Position numbers and translations under genes: made by a program. This document shows, in pieces, positions 1-6,099 of a stretch of DNA of 6,972 bases. Each line of letters begins with the position of its first letter. Position 1 is the stretch's first letter. The notes below the pieces were generated by a model that did not search any database, had not been told where the DNA came from, and worked only from the letters and a program-made list of their open reading frames with translations. This stretch comes from Gammaproteobacteria bacterium (GTDB lineage: Bacteria; Pseudomonadota; Gammaproteobacteria; Steroidobacterales; GCA-2729495): assembly GCA_023383735.1 (NCBI GenBank), contig JAHDYN010000091.1, forward strand, positions 1-6,972. Reading direction: 5' to 3'.

Positions 1-30
1 TCGCTGGTTCAATCCCAGCATCGCCCACCA
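1..30 (+). tRNA. 3' end of a tRNA, probably tRNA-Val (truncated by the window edge)
   Basis: Bases 3-7 (GCTGG) pair with 15-19 (CCAGC) around a canonical seven-base T loop TTCAATC (8-14). They are followed by the 3' acceptor strand ATCGCCC (20-26), discriminator A27 and an encoded CCA (28-30). The 5' acceptor strand would therefore be GGGCGAT, which is the usual start of proteobacterial tRNA-Val, and A is the valine discriminator. The anticodon lies outside the window, so the identity is inferred. The two bases before the T stem (TC) fit the end of a standard variable loop. A short T run (31-34) follows the CCA and may help termination. The neighbouring protein gene converges on this tRNA, with 7 bases between them. 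Confidence 0.85.
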
Positions 31-37
31 TTTTCCC

Positions 38-1294
38 CTACCGACGGATCCCCACGCCCTTGTATATCAGCGAAATGAACAGGCGGTTGTTCTTCTGCTT
101 GGCGCTGTTGGCATCGTCGTCGTTGACCGAGTAGTAATAGCTTCCGTTGACCGAGAGCGTCTCGGTCAGCCGGTAGCGCAGGGTGCCTGCAGCCGAATAG
201 TACACGCGATCGCGGCGGCCAATGTTTCCGAGGGACGAATCACTCGCGTATAGCAGGTTGATTGATCCATTGAGTCTCTGGCTGAGATTCCGGTCGAAGC
301 CCAGGCGGAAATTGTCCGAGACCACCGATGTACCGTTGGATCGTGGCGCCTGTGACTGGCTATATTCAACCGTTGTCGTCATCACCTCCGACGACTGACG
401 GAGCGTGATGCCGCCAACGAAATTGTCACTGCTTTCGCTGCCTGAGCACAGCGCGAAAGGATAGGTCGGGCACAAGAAGCCCGGGTTGTCCGGGTCCTCG
501 ATCAGCCCTTGATGAATATCCTGGGTGCTGTGTGAGGTGCCCAATGTGACCGTCGTGGTTATGGTCGGGGAAAGCTTGTATTCGACAGCGACCGTCCCGC
601 CGACGGAGTCGGTGGTGTTTTCGGCAGGCGAGTACGGGTCCGTGGCCTTGAACCTGCCGGTATTTGCCGACAGCAACGCCGAGGTTCTTGTAGTGAGCAC
701 ATGAATCCACGTGGCCTGGATGCTGCTGTTGGTGTAATCGTAGTAGCCGGCTGTACGTGATGCGTCGTAGGTGATATCGGAAAGGTCGGCCGTGAACTGC
801 AGCGAGTTCCGTGCAGACAACGCATAGCTGACTGATGGACTGAATGACCAGGTCTCCTGGGAGTCATTGCTGGTCTGGCCCGGTGTGGCGGTGTTGTACT
901 CATTGGTCCTTATGCCATTGTCCCGGTAGCCGGCCCGCAAGCTCACGCTTGCCGTGTCCCATTGGCGGGAGGCGTTCAGATCCAGCCAATAGTCGTCGTC
1001 ATCCAGCCTGTCGTCCGAACCGGTGTACTGGTAGGTGCGGAAACGCGGCACGAGCGTGACGACGTCGCGCTGTGTCCGGTATGCACTGTCGAGACGAAAA
1101 TCGGCAAACCCGCCGGTTGCGCCGTCCGAGCTTTGCGTTTCAAGCCGGTTGTATGGGTTCGATTCGGTGGTAAGCCCGCCTTCGACACGCGGTATCAGTT
1201 CCCAGTAGGCATGAGCCGGCTCGGATGTCAGGAGTCCGGAGAGAATGCAGGCCAGCAGGCTTGCGGCAGGCGTGACGTGCCGGTGGCGCATCAT
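38..1294 (-). CDS. Outer-membrane beta-barrel protein of an exopolysaccharide export unit
   Basis: This is a predicted outer-membrane barrel of 418 residues. A signal peptide (about residues 1-29, ending in AHA before Tyr30) precedes a mature chain of alternating polar/hydrophobic strands rich in Tyr, Thr, Ser and Asp. There are Asp-rich turns (DDRLDDDDYW) and the pattern of an aromatic-rich strand followed by a DYWLDLNAS-type strand. This resembles the barrel proteins that accompany EpsH/XrtA (PEP-CTERM) exopolysaccharide loci; the family match is from memory and was not searched. The start chosen is the first of two consecutive ATGs at 1294, with AGGA 8 bases upstream; an upstream in-frame ATG at 1339 would overlap the preceding gene and lacks a ribosome binding site. 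It lies 34 bases after the export-protein gene, so it is probably cotranscribed. Oddities: two cysteines (Cys275, Cys283) in a likely surface loop, and a C-terminus ending in IRR rather than a terminal Phe or Trp. It may help the polysaccharide cross the outer membrane, but a direct role is not shown. Confidence 0.8.
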   Translation of the reverse strand: MMRHRHVTPAASLLACILSGLLTSEPAHAYWELIPRVEGGLTTESNPYNRLETQSSDGATGGFADFRLDSAYRTQRDVVTLVPRFRTYQYTGSDDRLDDDDYWLDLNASRQWDTASVSLRAGYRDNGIRTNEYNTATPGQTSNDSQETWSFSPSVSYALSARNSLQFTADLSDITYDASRTAGYYDYTNSSIQATWIHVLTTRTSALLSANTGRFKATDPYSPAENTTDSVGGTVAVEYKLSPTITTTVTLGTSHSTQDIHQGLIEDPDNPGFLCPTYPFALCSGSESSDNFVGGITLRQSSEVMTTTVEYSQSQAPRSNGTSVVSDNFRLGFDRNLSQRLNGSINLLYASDSSLGNIGRRDRVYYSAAGTLRYRLTETLSVNGSYYYSVNDDDANSAKQKNNRLFISLIYKGVGIRR

Positions 1295-1302
1295 GTTCTG
1301 GA

Positions 1303-1306
1303 TCCT
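1303..1306 (-). promoter_or_regulatory. Ribosome binding site of the beta-barrel gene
   Basis: AGGA on the - strand lies 8 bases before the ATG at 1294. It supports that start over the longer reading beginning at 1339, which would run into the upstream coding region. Confidence 0.6.
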
Positions 1307-1328
1307 GCCTTTCTGGCCAAGCGGGTAA

Positions 1329-1925
1329 TCAGGGTACAAGTACGGTGTCGCCGGGCTTCAGCACGATGTTCTGCTGCAGCCGCTTGCCGGCGGCGATGTC
1401 GTTGTATGCAAAGGTGGTTGCCGTCTGTGTGCTGCCGTCACGGCGCAGAATCTTTATTTCATCGAGTTTGGCGAATGGCGTTGTCCCGCCGGCCATGCTC
1501 AGCGCCTGAATCACATCGACATAGCGGTTGATCGGGAATTCGCCGGGCCGGTTTACCTGGCCGATGACGTATACCTTGCTGCCGCGTGGCTCGAATATGG
1601 AAACGCTGACGACAGGGTCGGGAATATACCTGGCGATCTGCGCGGATATGTCGCTGCGTATCGCTTCGATGGTCCGGCCTTCGGCACGGATGTCGCCGGT
1701 CAACGGAAACGAGAAGTATCCATCCGGGCGTACCACGACCTGTTTCTGCAGGTTCTCTTCCTTCCACACCAGGACTTCGAGGATGTCACCGGCGTTTACC
1801 GGATAGTTGCCCACGGATGGTGCTGCGGAGCCAACCTCCTGCGCGAGGCCCGGCTGAAGGGCAAGGCTGCTGATCAGTACGAGGAGGGCAGCGCCTGCCC
1901 GAATGTGACGAAACTGCCGTGTCAT
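1329..1925 (-). CDS. Polysaccharide export protein, Poly_export plus SLBB (Wza/EpsE-like, short form)
   Basis: This 198-residue periplasmic protein is probably part of a capsule or exopolysaccharide export channel. A signal peptide covers residues 1-28 (GLA before Gln29). A Poly_export domain follows at about 41-112, with the hallmarks YPVNAGDILEVLVW, a VRPDG-type turn at 66-69, FPLTGDI and an IPDPVVSVSI end. An SLBB domain follows at about 117-165 (KVYVIGQVNRPGEFPI). The wording closely resembles the EpsE-type proteins of EpsH/XrtA loci. The start is the ATG at 1925, which has AGGAG 7 bases upstream; an in-frame TTG at 1949 is less likely. There is no lipobox cysteine, and the chain ends right after LKPGDTVLVP. 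It therefore lacks the C-terminal amphipathic helix with which Wza spans the outer membrane, and it presumably needs a partner there; the barrel gene 34 bases downstream is the obvious candidate. Confidence 0.92.
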   Translation of the reverse strand: MTRQFRHIRAGAALLVLISSLALQPGLAQEVGSAAPSVGNYPVNAGDILEVLVWKEENLQKQVVVRPDGYFSFPLTGDIRAEGRTIEAIRSDISAQIARYIPDPVVSVSIFEPRGSKVYVIGQVNRPGEFPINRYVDVIQALSMAGGTTPFAKLDEIKILRRDGSTQTATTFAYNDIAAGKRLQQNIVLKPGDTVLVP

Positions 1926-2210
1926 GCCGTTGCTCCTGCTGAAGATCAAATGCGCTGCGGGCGATGATGCCGGTCTTATGTTAACCGCAAGATCTGCCCG
2001 GCCAAAGCCTTACAAAGCCGTAACGCGGCAGCTCGGCAGGCGCCTATATAGTCTGGCCAGTCTAAACGTGTTTTGGATCTGCTGCGACGCTTCCGCGTGT
2101 GAGGGGTATCGCAGAAATCCATCGACGAGGCGAATAGTGTCACGCTTCAGGAAAAGGACAGCAGTGCACGGACTCGCGGATTGACTGAGTACATACATGG
2201 CGTGGGGCAT
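1926..2210. other. Divergent intergenic region between the export unit and the sugar transferase
   Basis: These 285 bases must carry the promoters for both divergent units, but no convincing -35/-10 pair or sigma-54 site was found on either strand. Structures seen: an imperfect direct repeat AAAGCCTTA / AAAGCCGTA at 2004-2012 and 2014-2022, starting one helical turn (10 bases) apart; and a palindrome CTGGCCAG (2053-2060) nested in a direct repeat of AGTCT (2050-2054 and 2059-2063), next to a TATA-rich patch (2045-2050). A + strand open frame of 86 codons spans the region but has no ribosome binding site or recognisable features. Confidence 0.5.
1933..1937 (-). promoter_or_regulatory. Ribosome binding site of the polysaccharide export gene
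   Basis: AGGAG on the - strand lies 7 bases before the ATG at 1925. This fixes that ATG as the start rather than the in-frame TTG at 1949. Confidence 0.7.
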
Positions 2211-3476
2211 ATGTCTGTTTACTACATCTCTCTGGCGGCATTGGCATCGACGACCCTGTTGATCCTGCTGTTGCGTCCGCTGGCCCTGGTGACCGGCCTG
2301 GTCGACATGCCAAACGAGCGGAAGAGCCACCAGATTCCCACCCCCCTGGTCGGCGGCCTGGCGATATTCGCCGGTCTCACCATGGCATTTCTGCTCACCG
2401 TGGCAGAGGGCGTGACCCTGCAAATGCGCGAAACCCTGAGTTTCTTCGGTGGCGGCCTTCTGCTCGTGACGGTGGGTGTTGTCGACGATTTCGTTGACCT
2501 GTCGCCGCTGGCGAGGTTCGTCGCCCAGATCGTTGCGGCGTTGCTGATGATTTTCGGTGCCGGGGTCGTGCTGAACGACCTGGGTGGCATGACCCCCTCA
2601 GGTCAGCTGCTGACGATGGGGGTCCTTGCTGTTCCCTTCACGGTTTTTGCGACGCTGGGTGTGATCAATGCGCTGAACATGTGCGATGGTCTGGACGGGC
2701 TGAGTGGCAGCCTTTCCCTGGTATCGCTGTCCGGCCTGTTTCTCGCTGCGTGGCTGTGGGGTGATGTTGCGGATGTCATTCTGCTGCCTTTGCTGGGTTC
2801 GGCGGTGCTCGGTTTTCTGCTTTTCAATCTCCGTCTTCCGGGTCGTGAGCGCGCTTCCATATTCATGGGTGATGCGGGCAGCATGTTTCTCGGCTTTGCA
2901 CTCACCTGGTATGCAGTCTCGCTGTCCCAGGGCGAGTCCCGGGTAATCAGCCCGGCAGCAGCCCTGTGGTTCCTGATGCTGCCGATCTTCGATACCGTCA
3001 CCATGATGCTGCGCCGGATCCTGCGTGGCCGGTCGCCGTTCTCCCCCGACCGGGAGCATCTGCACCACGTGTTCCTGCTGGCTGGCTATACCGTCAACGA
3101 GACCGTCGGGCTGATGGCTGCCGTGGCAGGTTTCGGTGTCCTTGTCGGGCTGGCCAGCGTTCACTGGCAGTTGCCGGAGTTGCTCGTGGCCGGTGCTTTT
3201 CTGCTGGCCGGGCTGGGTTATTTCTGGATGATCATGCATGCCTGGCGGGTGATGCGTTTTCTGCATCGCTCGATCTGCCGGCGGCGCATCACCAGTGATC
3301 GCCGCCGTGGGCAGGACCCGGCTTATGCAGGCCCTGAGCGGCGCAGCGGGACAGACCGGCGCCTTGAGACTCAGCAGTGTACGGCGGCGGTGCTTGCTTC
3401 CGTCCGGACGTCCTCTCCGATGCAGGCTCCGGCACTGTCGGTGCGGCCAGGTACAACGTCGAATATCTCGTCCTGA
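2211..3476 (+). CDS. WecA/MraY-family polyprenyl-phosphate sugar-1-phosphate transferase
   Basis: This integral membrane enzyme (421 residues, glycosyltransferase 4 family) moves a sugar-1-phosphate, typically a HexNAc-1-P from a UDP-sugar, to undecaprenyl phosphate at the inner face of the cytoplasmic membrane. It would start a surface glycan. Family motifs appear in order: D32-x-P-N-x-R-K-x-H followed by PLVGG (45-49); the Asp pair D92-D93 in VDDFVDLS; NMCDGLDGLSG with D159 and D162; FMGDAGSMFLGF with D221; and the HLHH cluster at 283-286 in DREHLHH. About ten or eleven hydrophobic segments fill the chain up to residue 347. A 74-residue Arg-rich hydrophilic tail (348-421) follows and is unusual. 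The ATG at 2211 is preferred because the first membrane segment begins directly after it; an in-frame TTG at 2181 would add ten residues. Neither start has a strong ribosome binding site. The gene is divergent from the export pair and ends 3 bases from the convergent phosphopantetheinyl transferase. Sugar specificity is not determined. Confidence 0.93.
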   Translation: MSVYYISLAALASTTLLILLLRPLALVTGLVDMPNERKSHQIPTPLVGGLAIFAGLTMAFLLTVAEGVTLQMRETLSFFGGGLLLVTVGVVDDFVDLSPLARFVAQIVAALLMIFGAGVVLNDLGGMTPSGQLLTMGVLAVPFTVFATLGVINALNMCDGLDGLSGSLSLVSLSGLFLAAWLWGDVADVILLPLLGSAVLGFLLFNLRLPGRERASIFMGDAGSMFLGFALTWYAVSLSQGESRVISPAAALWFLMLPIFDTVTMMLRRILRGRSPFSPDREHLHHVFLLAGYTVNETVGLMAAVAGFGVLVGLASVHWQLPELLVAGAFLLAGLGYFWMIMHAWRVMRFLHRSICRRRITSDRRRGQDPAYAGPERRSGTDRRLETQQCTAAVLASVRTSSPMQAPALSVRPGTTSNISS

Positions 3477-3479
3477 CCA

Positions 3480-4166
3480 TCAGTTCATTCGCTGGTCAGC
3501 GCGATCCAGCCATGCACAGCTGAGCAACAGCCCGCCAACGCTGCGATAAGCGCCGCGGATCAGCCGCAATGTTTCCGCGATGTGAAGGTCCTGGCTGTAT
3601 GCGGTGAAGCGCTGCAGAACCGGATCTACTCTTATGCCGAGCGCATGGAATTCCAGGAACGTGCCCGTCAGCGGCCAGAGGCATTTGTAGATGCTTTCCT
3701 TGGCGCTGAAGATCAGCTTGGCGCCGTCCAGTAGCTGTGGCCCGGTGGTCCGGAGGGCAATCCGTTCTTCGTCGCGGCATACCAGCGGCAGGAGATCTGC
3801 TCCAAGCGGATCGCTGCTCTCCACGTCAATTCCCAATGACCGGAGTGCAGCCTGGCGGGCGACCACGGCAATGGCGATGTCGTCCGTATGCGAGATCGAG
3901 CCGACAATTCCGGCGGGCCATACCGGCGCACGTCCGGGGCCAACGGGCAGCGCAACCGGTTCAATGCCGAGGTCGGCAAGCGCCGCCCGGGCACAGTAAC
4001 GGCCTGCGGAGAACTCGCGCAGACGCTTGTCGCTCATGCTCCCGGCAGCAGGCAGTTCCCCGGGCCACAGCGGTGCCTGGTCACGCCCTGTGCGATGTAC
4101 CGAGCAGGCCGCACCGGGTGGGGCCAGTTCCAGCATGGTTGTCCGCAGTTCAGTGCCCGTCCACAT
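3480..4166 (-). CDS. 4'-phosphopantetheinyl transferase, Sfp/EntD type
   Basis: The enzyme moves the 4'-phosphopantetheine arm of coenzyme A onto a serine of a carrier protein (ACP, PCP or ArCP) in the cytoplasm. With the chosen start it has 228 residues, the usual size for EntD-like members. Motifs: KRLREFSAGRYCARAAL (47-63), which positions coenzyme A; GSISHT with His93 (89-94); the magnesium site GIDVE with D114 and E116; and FSAKESIYK with E157 and K161 (153-161). The start is uncertain. The ATG at 4166 has no clear ribosome binding site, an ATG at 4136 would give 218 residues, and a GTG at 4244 has GGAG 10 bases upstream but would place the start almost on the gltX promoter. No carrier-protein or synthase gene is nearby, so the substrate is unknown: siderophore, polyketide, lipid or fatty-acid ACP are all open. 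It is divergent from gltX and convergent with the sugar transferase. Confidence 0.93.
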   Translation of the reverse strand: MWTGTELRTTMLELAPPGAACSVHRTGRDQAPLWPGELPAAGSMSDKRLREFSAGRYCARAALADLGIEPVALPVGPGRAPVWPAGIVGSISHTDDIAIAVVARQAALRSLGIDVESSDPLGADLLPLVCRDEERIALRTTGPQLLDGAKLIFSAKESIYKCLWPLTGTFLEFHALGIRVDPVLQRFTAYSQDLHIAETLRLIRGAYRSVGGLLLSCAWLDRADQRMN

Positions 4167-4246
4167 GTCGCGGGCAGTGTGCCAAGCACCGGCAGTGATG
4201 CCAATCGAAAAGGCGCAGGGCAGGGGCGTCGGTATGCCGTTCACGC

Positions 4247-4252
4247 TAGAAT
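4247..4252 (+). promoter_or_regulatory. Possible -10 element of the gltX promoter
   Basis: TAGAAT (5 of 6 matches to TATAAT) sits 30 bases before the gltX ATG, which would give a leader of roughly 25 bases. No good -35 is visible 16 to 18 bases upstream, so this is a weak call resting on the -10 and its position in a short divergent region. Confidence 0.35.
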
Positions 4253-4282
4253 CGCTCCGGTTTTGGATACTCCGGCAACGCA

Positions 4283-5677
4283 ATGACCGTCAAGACGCGC
4301 TTCGCTCCAAGCCCCACCGGATTCCTGCATATTGGCGGGGTTCGTACTGCCCTGTTTTCCTGGCTGTATGCCCGCCATCATGGTGGGCAGTTCGTGCTGA
4401 GAATCGAGGATACTGACCGGGAGCGGTCCACCCAGGCCGCTGTGGATGCCATCCTGGAAGCAATGGAATGGCTGGGTCTCCACCACGATGAAGGTCCGTA
4501 CTACCAGACCCGGCGCATGGACCGATACCGTGAGTTGGCAGAACAGCTGCTGGCGGCCGGCAGCGCCTATCGTTGCTACTGCAGCCGCGATGAACTGGAG
4601 CAGATGCGCGCAGCCCAGATGGCGCGTGGCGAAAATCCGCGCTATGACGGCCGTTGCCGGGGGCGCCAGAACCCGGTCGCCGGTGTATCGTCGGTGCTGC
4701 GTTTCCGCACGCCGCAGGAAGGCGTGACTGTCGTCGATGACCTGGTGCGCGGCCGCGTCGAGTTCCGGAATGCGGAGCTCGATGACCTGGTCATCATGCG
4801 CTCCGACGGAACGCCGACCTTTCACTTCGGTGTCGTGGTCGATGACGGCGACACGGGGATCACGCACGTGATTCGCGGAGACGACCACCTCAACAATACC
4901 CCGCGCCAGATGCACATCCTGGATGCACTGGGCTTTGCGCGGCCCGCCTATGCCCACCTGCCGATGATCCTCGGGCCCGACGGGGCCAAGCTCTCCAAGC
5001 GGCATGGGGCGGTCAATGTGCTGGAGTACCGTGACGCCGGATATCTGCCGGATGCGATGCTGAACTACCTGGTACGCCTCGGCTGGTCACATGGTGATCA
5101 GGAGCTTTTTTCGCGTGAGGAGATGATCCGCCTCTTTGACATCGCAGCAGTCAATGCATCTGCCTCGCGTTTTGATACCGGCAAGCTCGACTGGATAAAC
5201 CAGCAGTATCTCCGCGCCGGCGATCCGGAGGCCCTGGCGCCGGGTCTGGTCTCGCAACTGGATCGGGCCGGACTCGATGTTCGCCGTGGGCCGCATGCAG
5301 CTGCAGTGATCGAGGCGTATCGGGAGCGCGCCACGACGCTTGGCGATATCGCTGCCAGCGCCGGGTACCTGTATGCCGAACCGGCAAGGGTCGACGAAGC
5401 GGCAGTTGGCAAGCATCTGACGGCGGCGATTGCCGGGCCGCTCCGCCTGTTGACGACGCGCCTTGCCGGGTCCCCGGACTGGACCCGTGAGGGGATTCAT
5501 GCGGCCATGGCGGCGGTGGCGCAGGAATGCGGCATCGGTTTCGGCAAGCTCGGTCAGCCTGTGCGTGTGGCCGTGACTGGCGGGACTGTATCTCCGCCAA
5601 TCGATGTGACCCTGGAGCTGCTCGGGCGGGAAAAGACGCTGGAGCGCCTCTCGCGGGCGATCACTCGCTTACCGTGA
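4283..5677 (+). CDS. gltX: Glutamyl-tRNA synthetase
   Basis: Charges tRNA-Glu with glutamate using ATP, in the cytoplasm; class I aminoacyl-tRNA synthetase, monomeric type. At 464 residues it is a normal full-length bacterial GluRS. The catalytic Rossmann fold starts at once with RFAPSPTGFLHIGG, in which HIGG at 16-19 is the HIGH signature. The second signature KLSKR lies at 236-240. The connective domain has the zinc-type cysteines C98-x-C100 and C125 in YDGRC at the same numbers as E. coli GluRS, but the fourth E. coli ligand, His127, is Gly here. The C-terminal anticodon-binding helices run to about residue 464. The ATG at 4283 is directly followed by the conserved N-terminus, so the start is secure even though the ribosome binding site is weak. 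It is divergent from the phosphopantetheinyl transferase gene, and its last 17 bases overlap the 3' end of the convergent copper-protein gene. Confidence 0.98.
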   Translation: MTVKTRFAPSPTGFLHIGGVRTALFSWLYARHHGGQFVLRIEDTDRERSTQAAVDAILEAMEWLGLHHDEGPYYQTRRMDRYRELAEQLLAAGSAYRCYCSRDELEQMRAAQMARGENPRYDGRCRGRQNPVAGVSSVLRFRTPQEGVTVVDDLVRGRVEFRNAELDDLVIMRSDGTPTFHFGVVVDDGDTGITHVIRGDDHLNNTPRQMHILDALGFARPAYAHLPMILGPDGAKLSKRHGAVNVLEYRDAGYLPDAMLNYLVRLGWSHGDQELFSREEMIRLFDIAAVNASASRFDTGKLDWINQQYLRAGDPEALAPGLVSQLDRAGLDVRRGPHAAAVIEAYRERATTLGDIAASAGYLYAEPARVDEAAVGKHLTAAIAGPLRLLTTRLAGSPDWTREGIHAAMAAVAQECGIGFGKLGQPVRVAVTGGTVSPPIDVTLELLGREKTLERLSRAITRLP

Positions 5678-6002
5678 TGACACCGTGCATTTCGGGATGC
5701 GGGCCGCAGCTGAACGGGTAGCTGCCTGGTCTATCGAAATGCCGCTCCCACGACTCACCGGGAAAAATGCGCTCGGATTCAAAGCCGTCCGGGCCCGTGA
5801 ACAATATCGAGTGGCTGACCCGTTTTTCATCGTTGATCCATTTCACCGTTGTGCCAACCGGGACAGTCAACTCGGCGGGTTGATACTTGTAGTCGCGGAT
5901 CATGATCTCCGCAGTATCTGCACAGGCCTGCAGGGGCAGTGACGCCAGCAGAGCCAGCAGGCCGCCAGCAAGGCGGGTACGCAATTCATGGTCCGGGCTC
6001 AT
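5661..6002 (-). CDS. Small periplasmic blue copper protein (amicyanin-like cupredoxin)
   Basis: A 113-residue exported cupredoxin that would carry single electrons in the periplasm. Residues 1-28 form the export signal. An LQAC sequence at 24-27 could be a lipobox that anchors it through Cys27, or cleavage may follow ACA at 28. The mature part has the cupredoxin beta-sandwich wording YKYQPAELTVPVGTTVKW (38-55). All four type 1 copper ligands are present: His64 in VSHSI, then Cys99, His102 and Met105 in CGPHPEMHG. The C-x2-H-x2-M ligand loop is the short form known from amicyanin, rather than the longer loops of azurin or plastocyanin. The ATG start at 6002 has AAGGA 6 bases upstream. The gene follows the cytochrome gene on the same strand but a strong terminator separates them. 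No methylamine dehydrogenase genes are in view, so its partner is unknown; the cytochrome upstream is the best local candidate. Confidence 0.93.
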   Translation of the reverse strand: MSPDHELRTRLAGGLLALLASLPLQACADTAEIMIRDYKYQPAELTVPVGTTVKWINDEKRVSHSILFTGPDGFESERIFPGESWERHFDRPGSYPFSCGPHPEMHGVITVSE

Positions 6003-6008
6003 GAGTCA

Positions 6009-6013
6009 TCCTT
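6009..6013 (-). promoter_or_regulatory. Ribosome binding site of the cupredoxin gene
   Basis: AAGGA (within AGAAGGA, 6009-6015) on the - strand, 6 bases before the ATG at 6002. It begins only about ten bases past the T tract of the upstream terminator. Confidence 0.7.
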
Positions 6014-6025
6014 CTGCATGTGGGG

Positions 6026-6056
6026 AAAAAAAACGGAGAGCAATGCTCTCCGTTTT
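6026..6056 (-). terminator. Intrinsic terminator after the cytochrome gene
   Basis: A perfect inverted repeat, AACGGAGAGC (6032-6041) and GCTCTCCGTT (6045-6054), encloses an AAT loop. Two further A-T pairs (6030/6056 and 6031/6055) extend the stem. Read on the - strand, the hairpin is followed by an unbroken run of eight T (complement of A 6026-6033), a textbook intrinsic terminator 44 bases after the cytochrome stop. On the + strand it is followed by only four T (6053-6056), so it could weakly stop + strand transcription coming from gltX as well. Only 23 bases separate it from the cupredoxin ATG. Confidence 0.9.
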
Positions 6057-6099
6057 GGTCGTTTGCCAGCCGGAGAGTTCCCCCGGAGCATGCATGCAT
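6057..6099 (-). other. Spacer between the cytochrome stop and the terminator
   Basis: This short stretch holds three tandem GCAT units (6088-6099, containing a perfect 10-base palindrome 6088-6097) and a direct repeat of CCGGAG (6070-6075 and 6083-6088). If the cupredoxin gene has its own promoter it would have to lie here or inside the end of the cytochrome gene. No convincing -10/-35 pair was found. Confidence 0.4.

Noticed and set aside
1295..1339. Longer N-terminus of the barrel protein, starting at 1339
   Set aside because: It would overlap the preceding stop codon and place 15 hydrophilic residues before the signal peptide; the double ATG at 1294/1291 has a proper ribosome binding site.
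962..1531. A 189-codon + strand open frame across the barrel and export genes
   Set aside because: It crosses the junction of two well-supported - strand genes and encodes a Cys/Arg-rich sequence typical of an antisense shadow.
1924..2184. An 86-codon + strand open frame filling the divergent intergenic region
   Set aside because: It has no ribosome binding site, starts inside the start codon region of the opposite gene, and its protein shows no domain or consistent character. It is probably chance in GC-rich DNA.
4144..4166. A sigma-54-like TGGCAC element on the - strand just upstream of the transferase gene (about 4170-4190)
   Set aside because: The -24 half is present, but the -12 half matches only its last two bases and it would lie too close to the ATG at 4166.
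3480..4283. Longest reading of the phosphopantetheinyl transferase, from a TTG at 4283
   Set aside because: It would overlap the gltX start codon and leave no promoter space; the extra residues show no family similarity.
4241..5005. A 254-codon - strand open frame opposite gltX
   Set aside because: It lies antisense to a certain gene (gltX signatures at both ends) and its translation has no recognisable motif.
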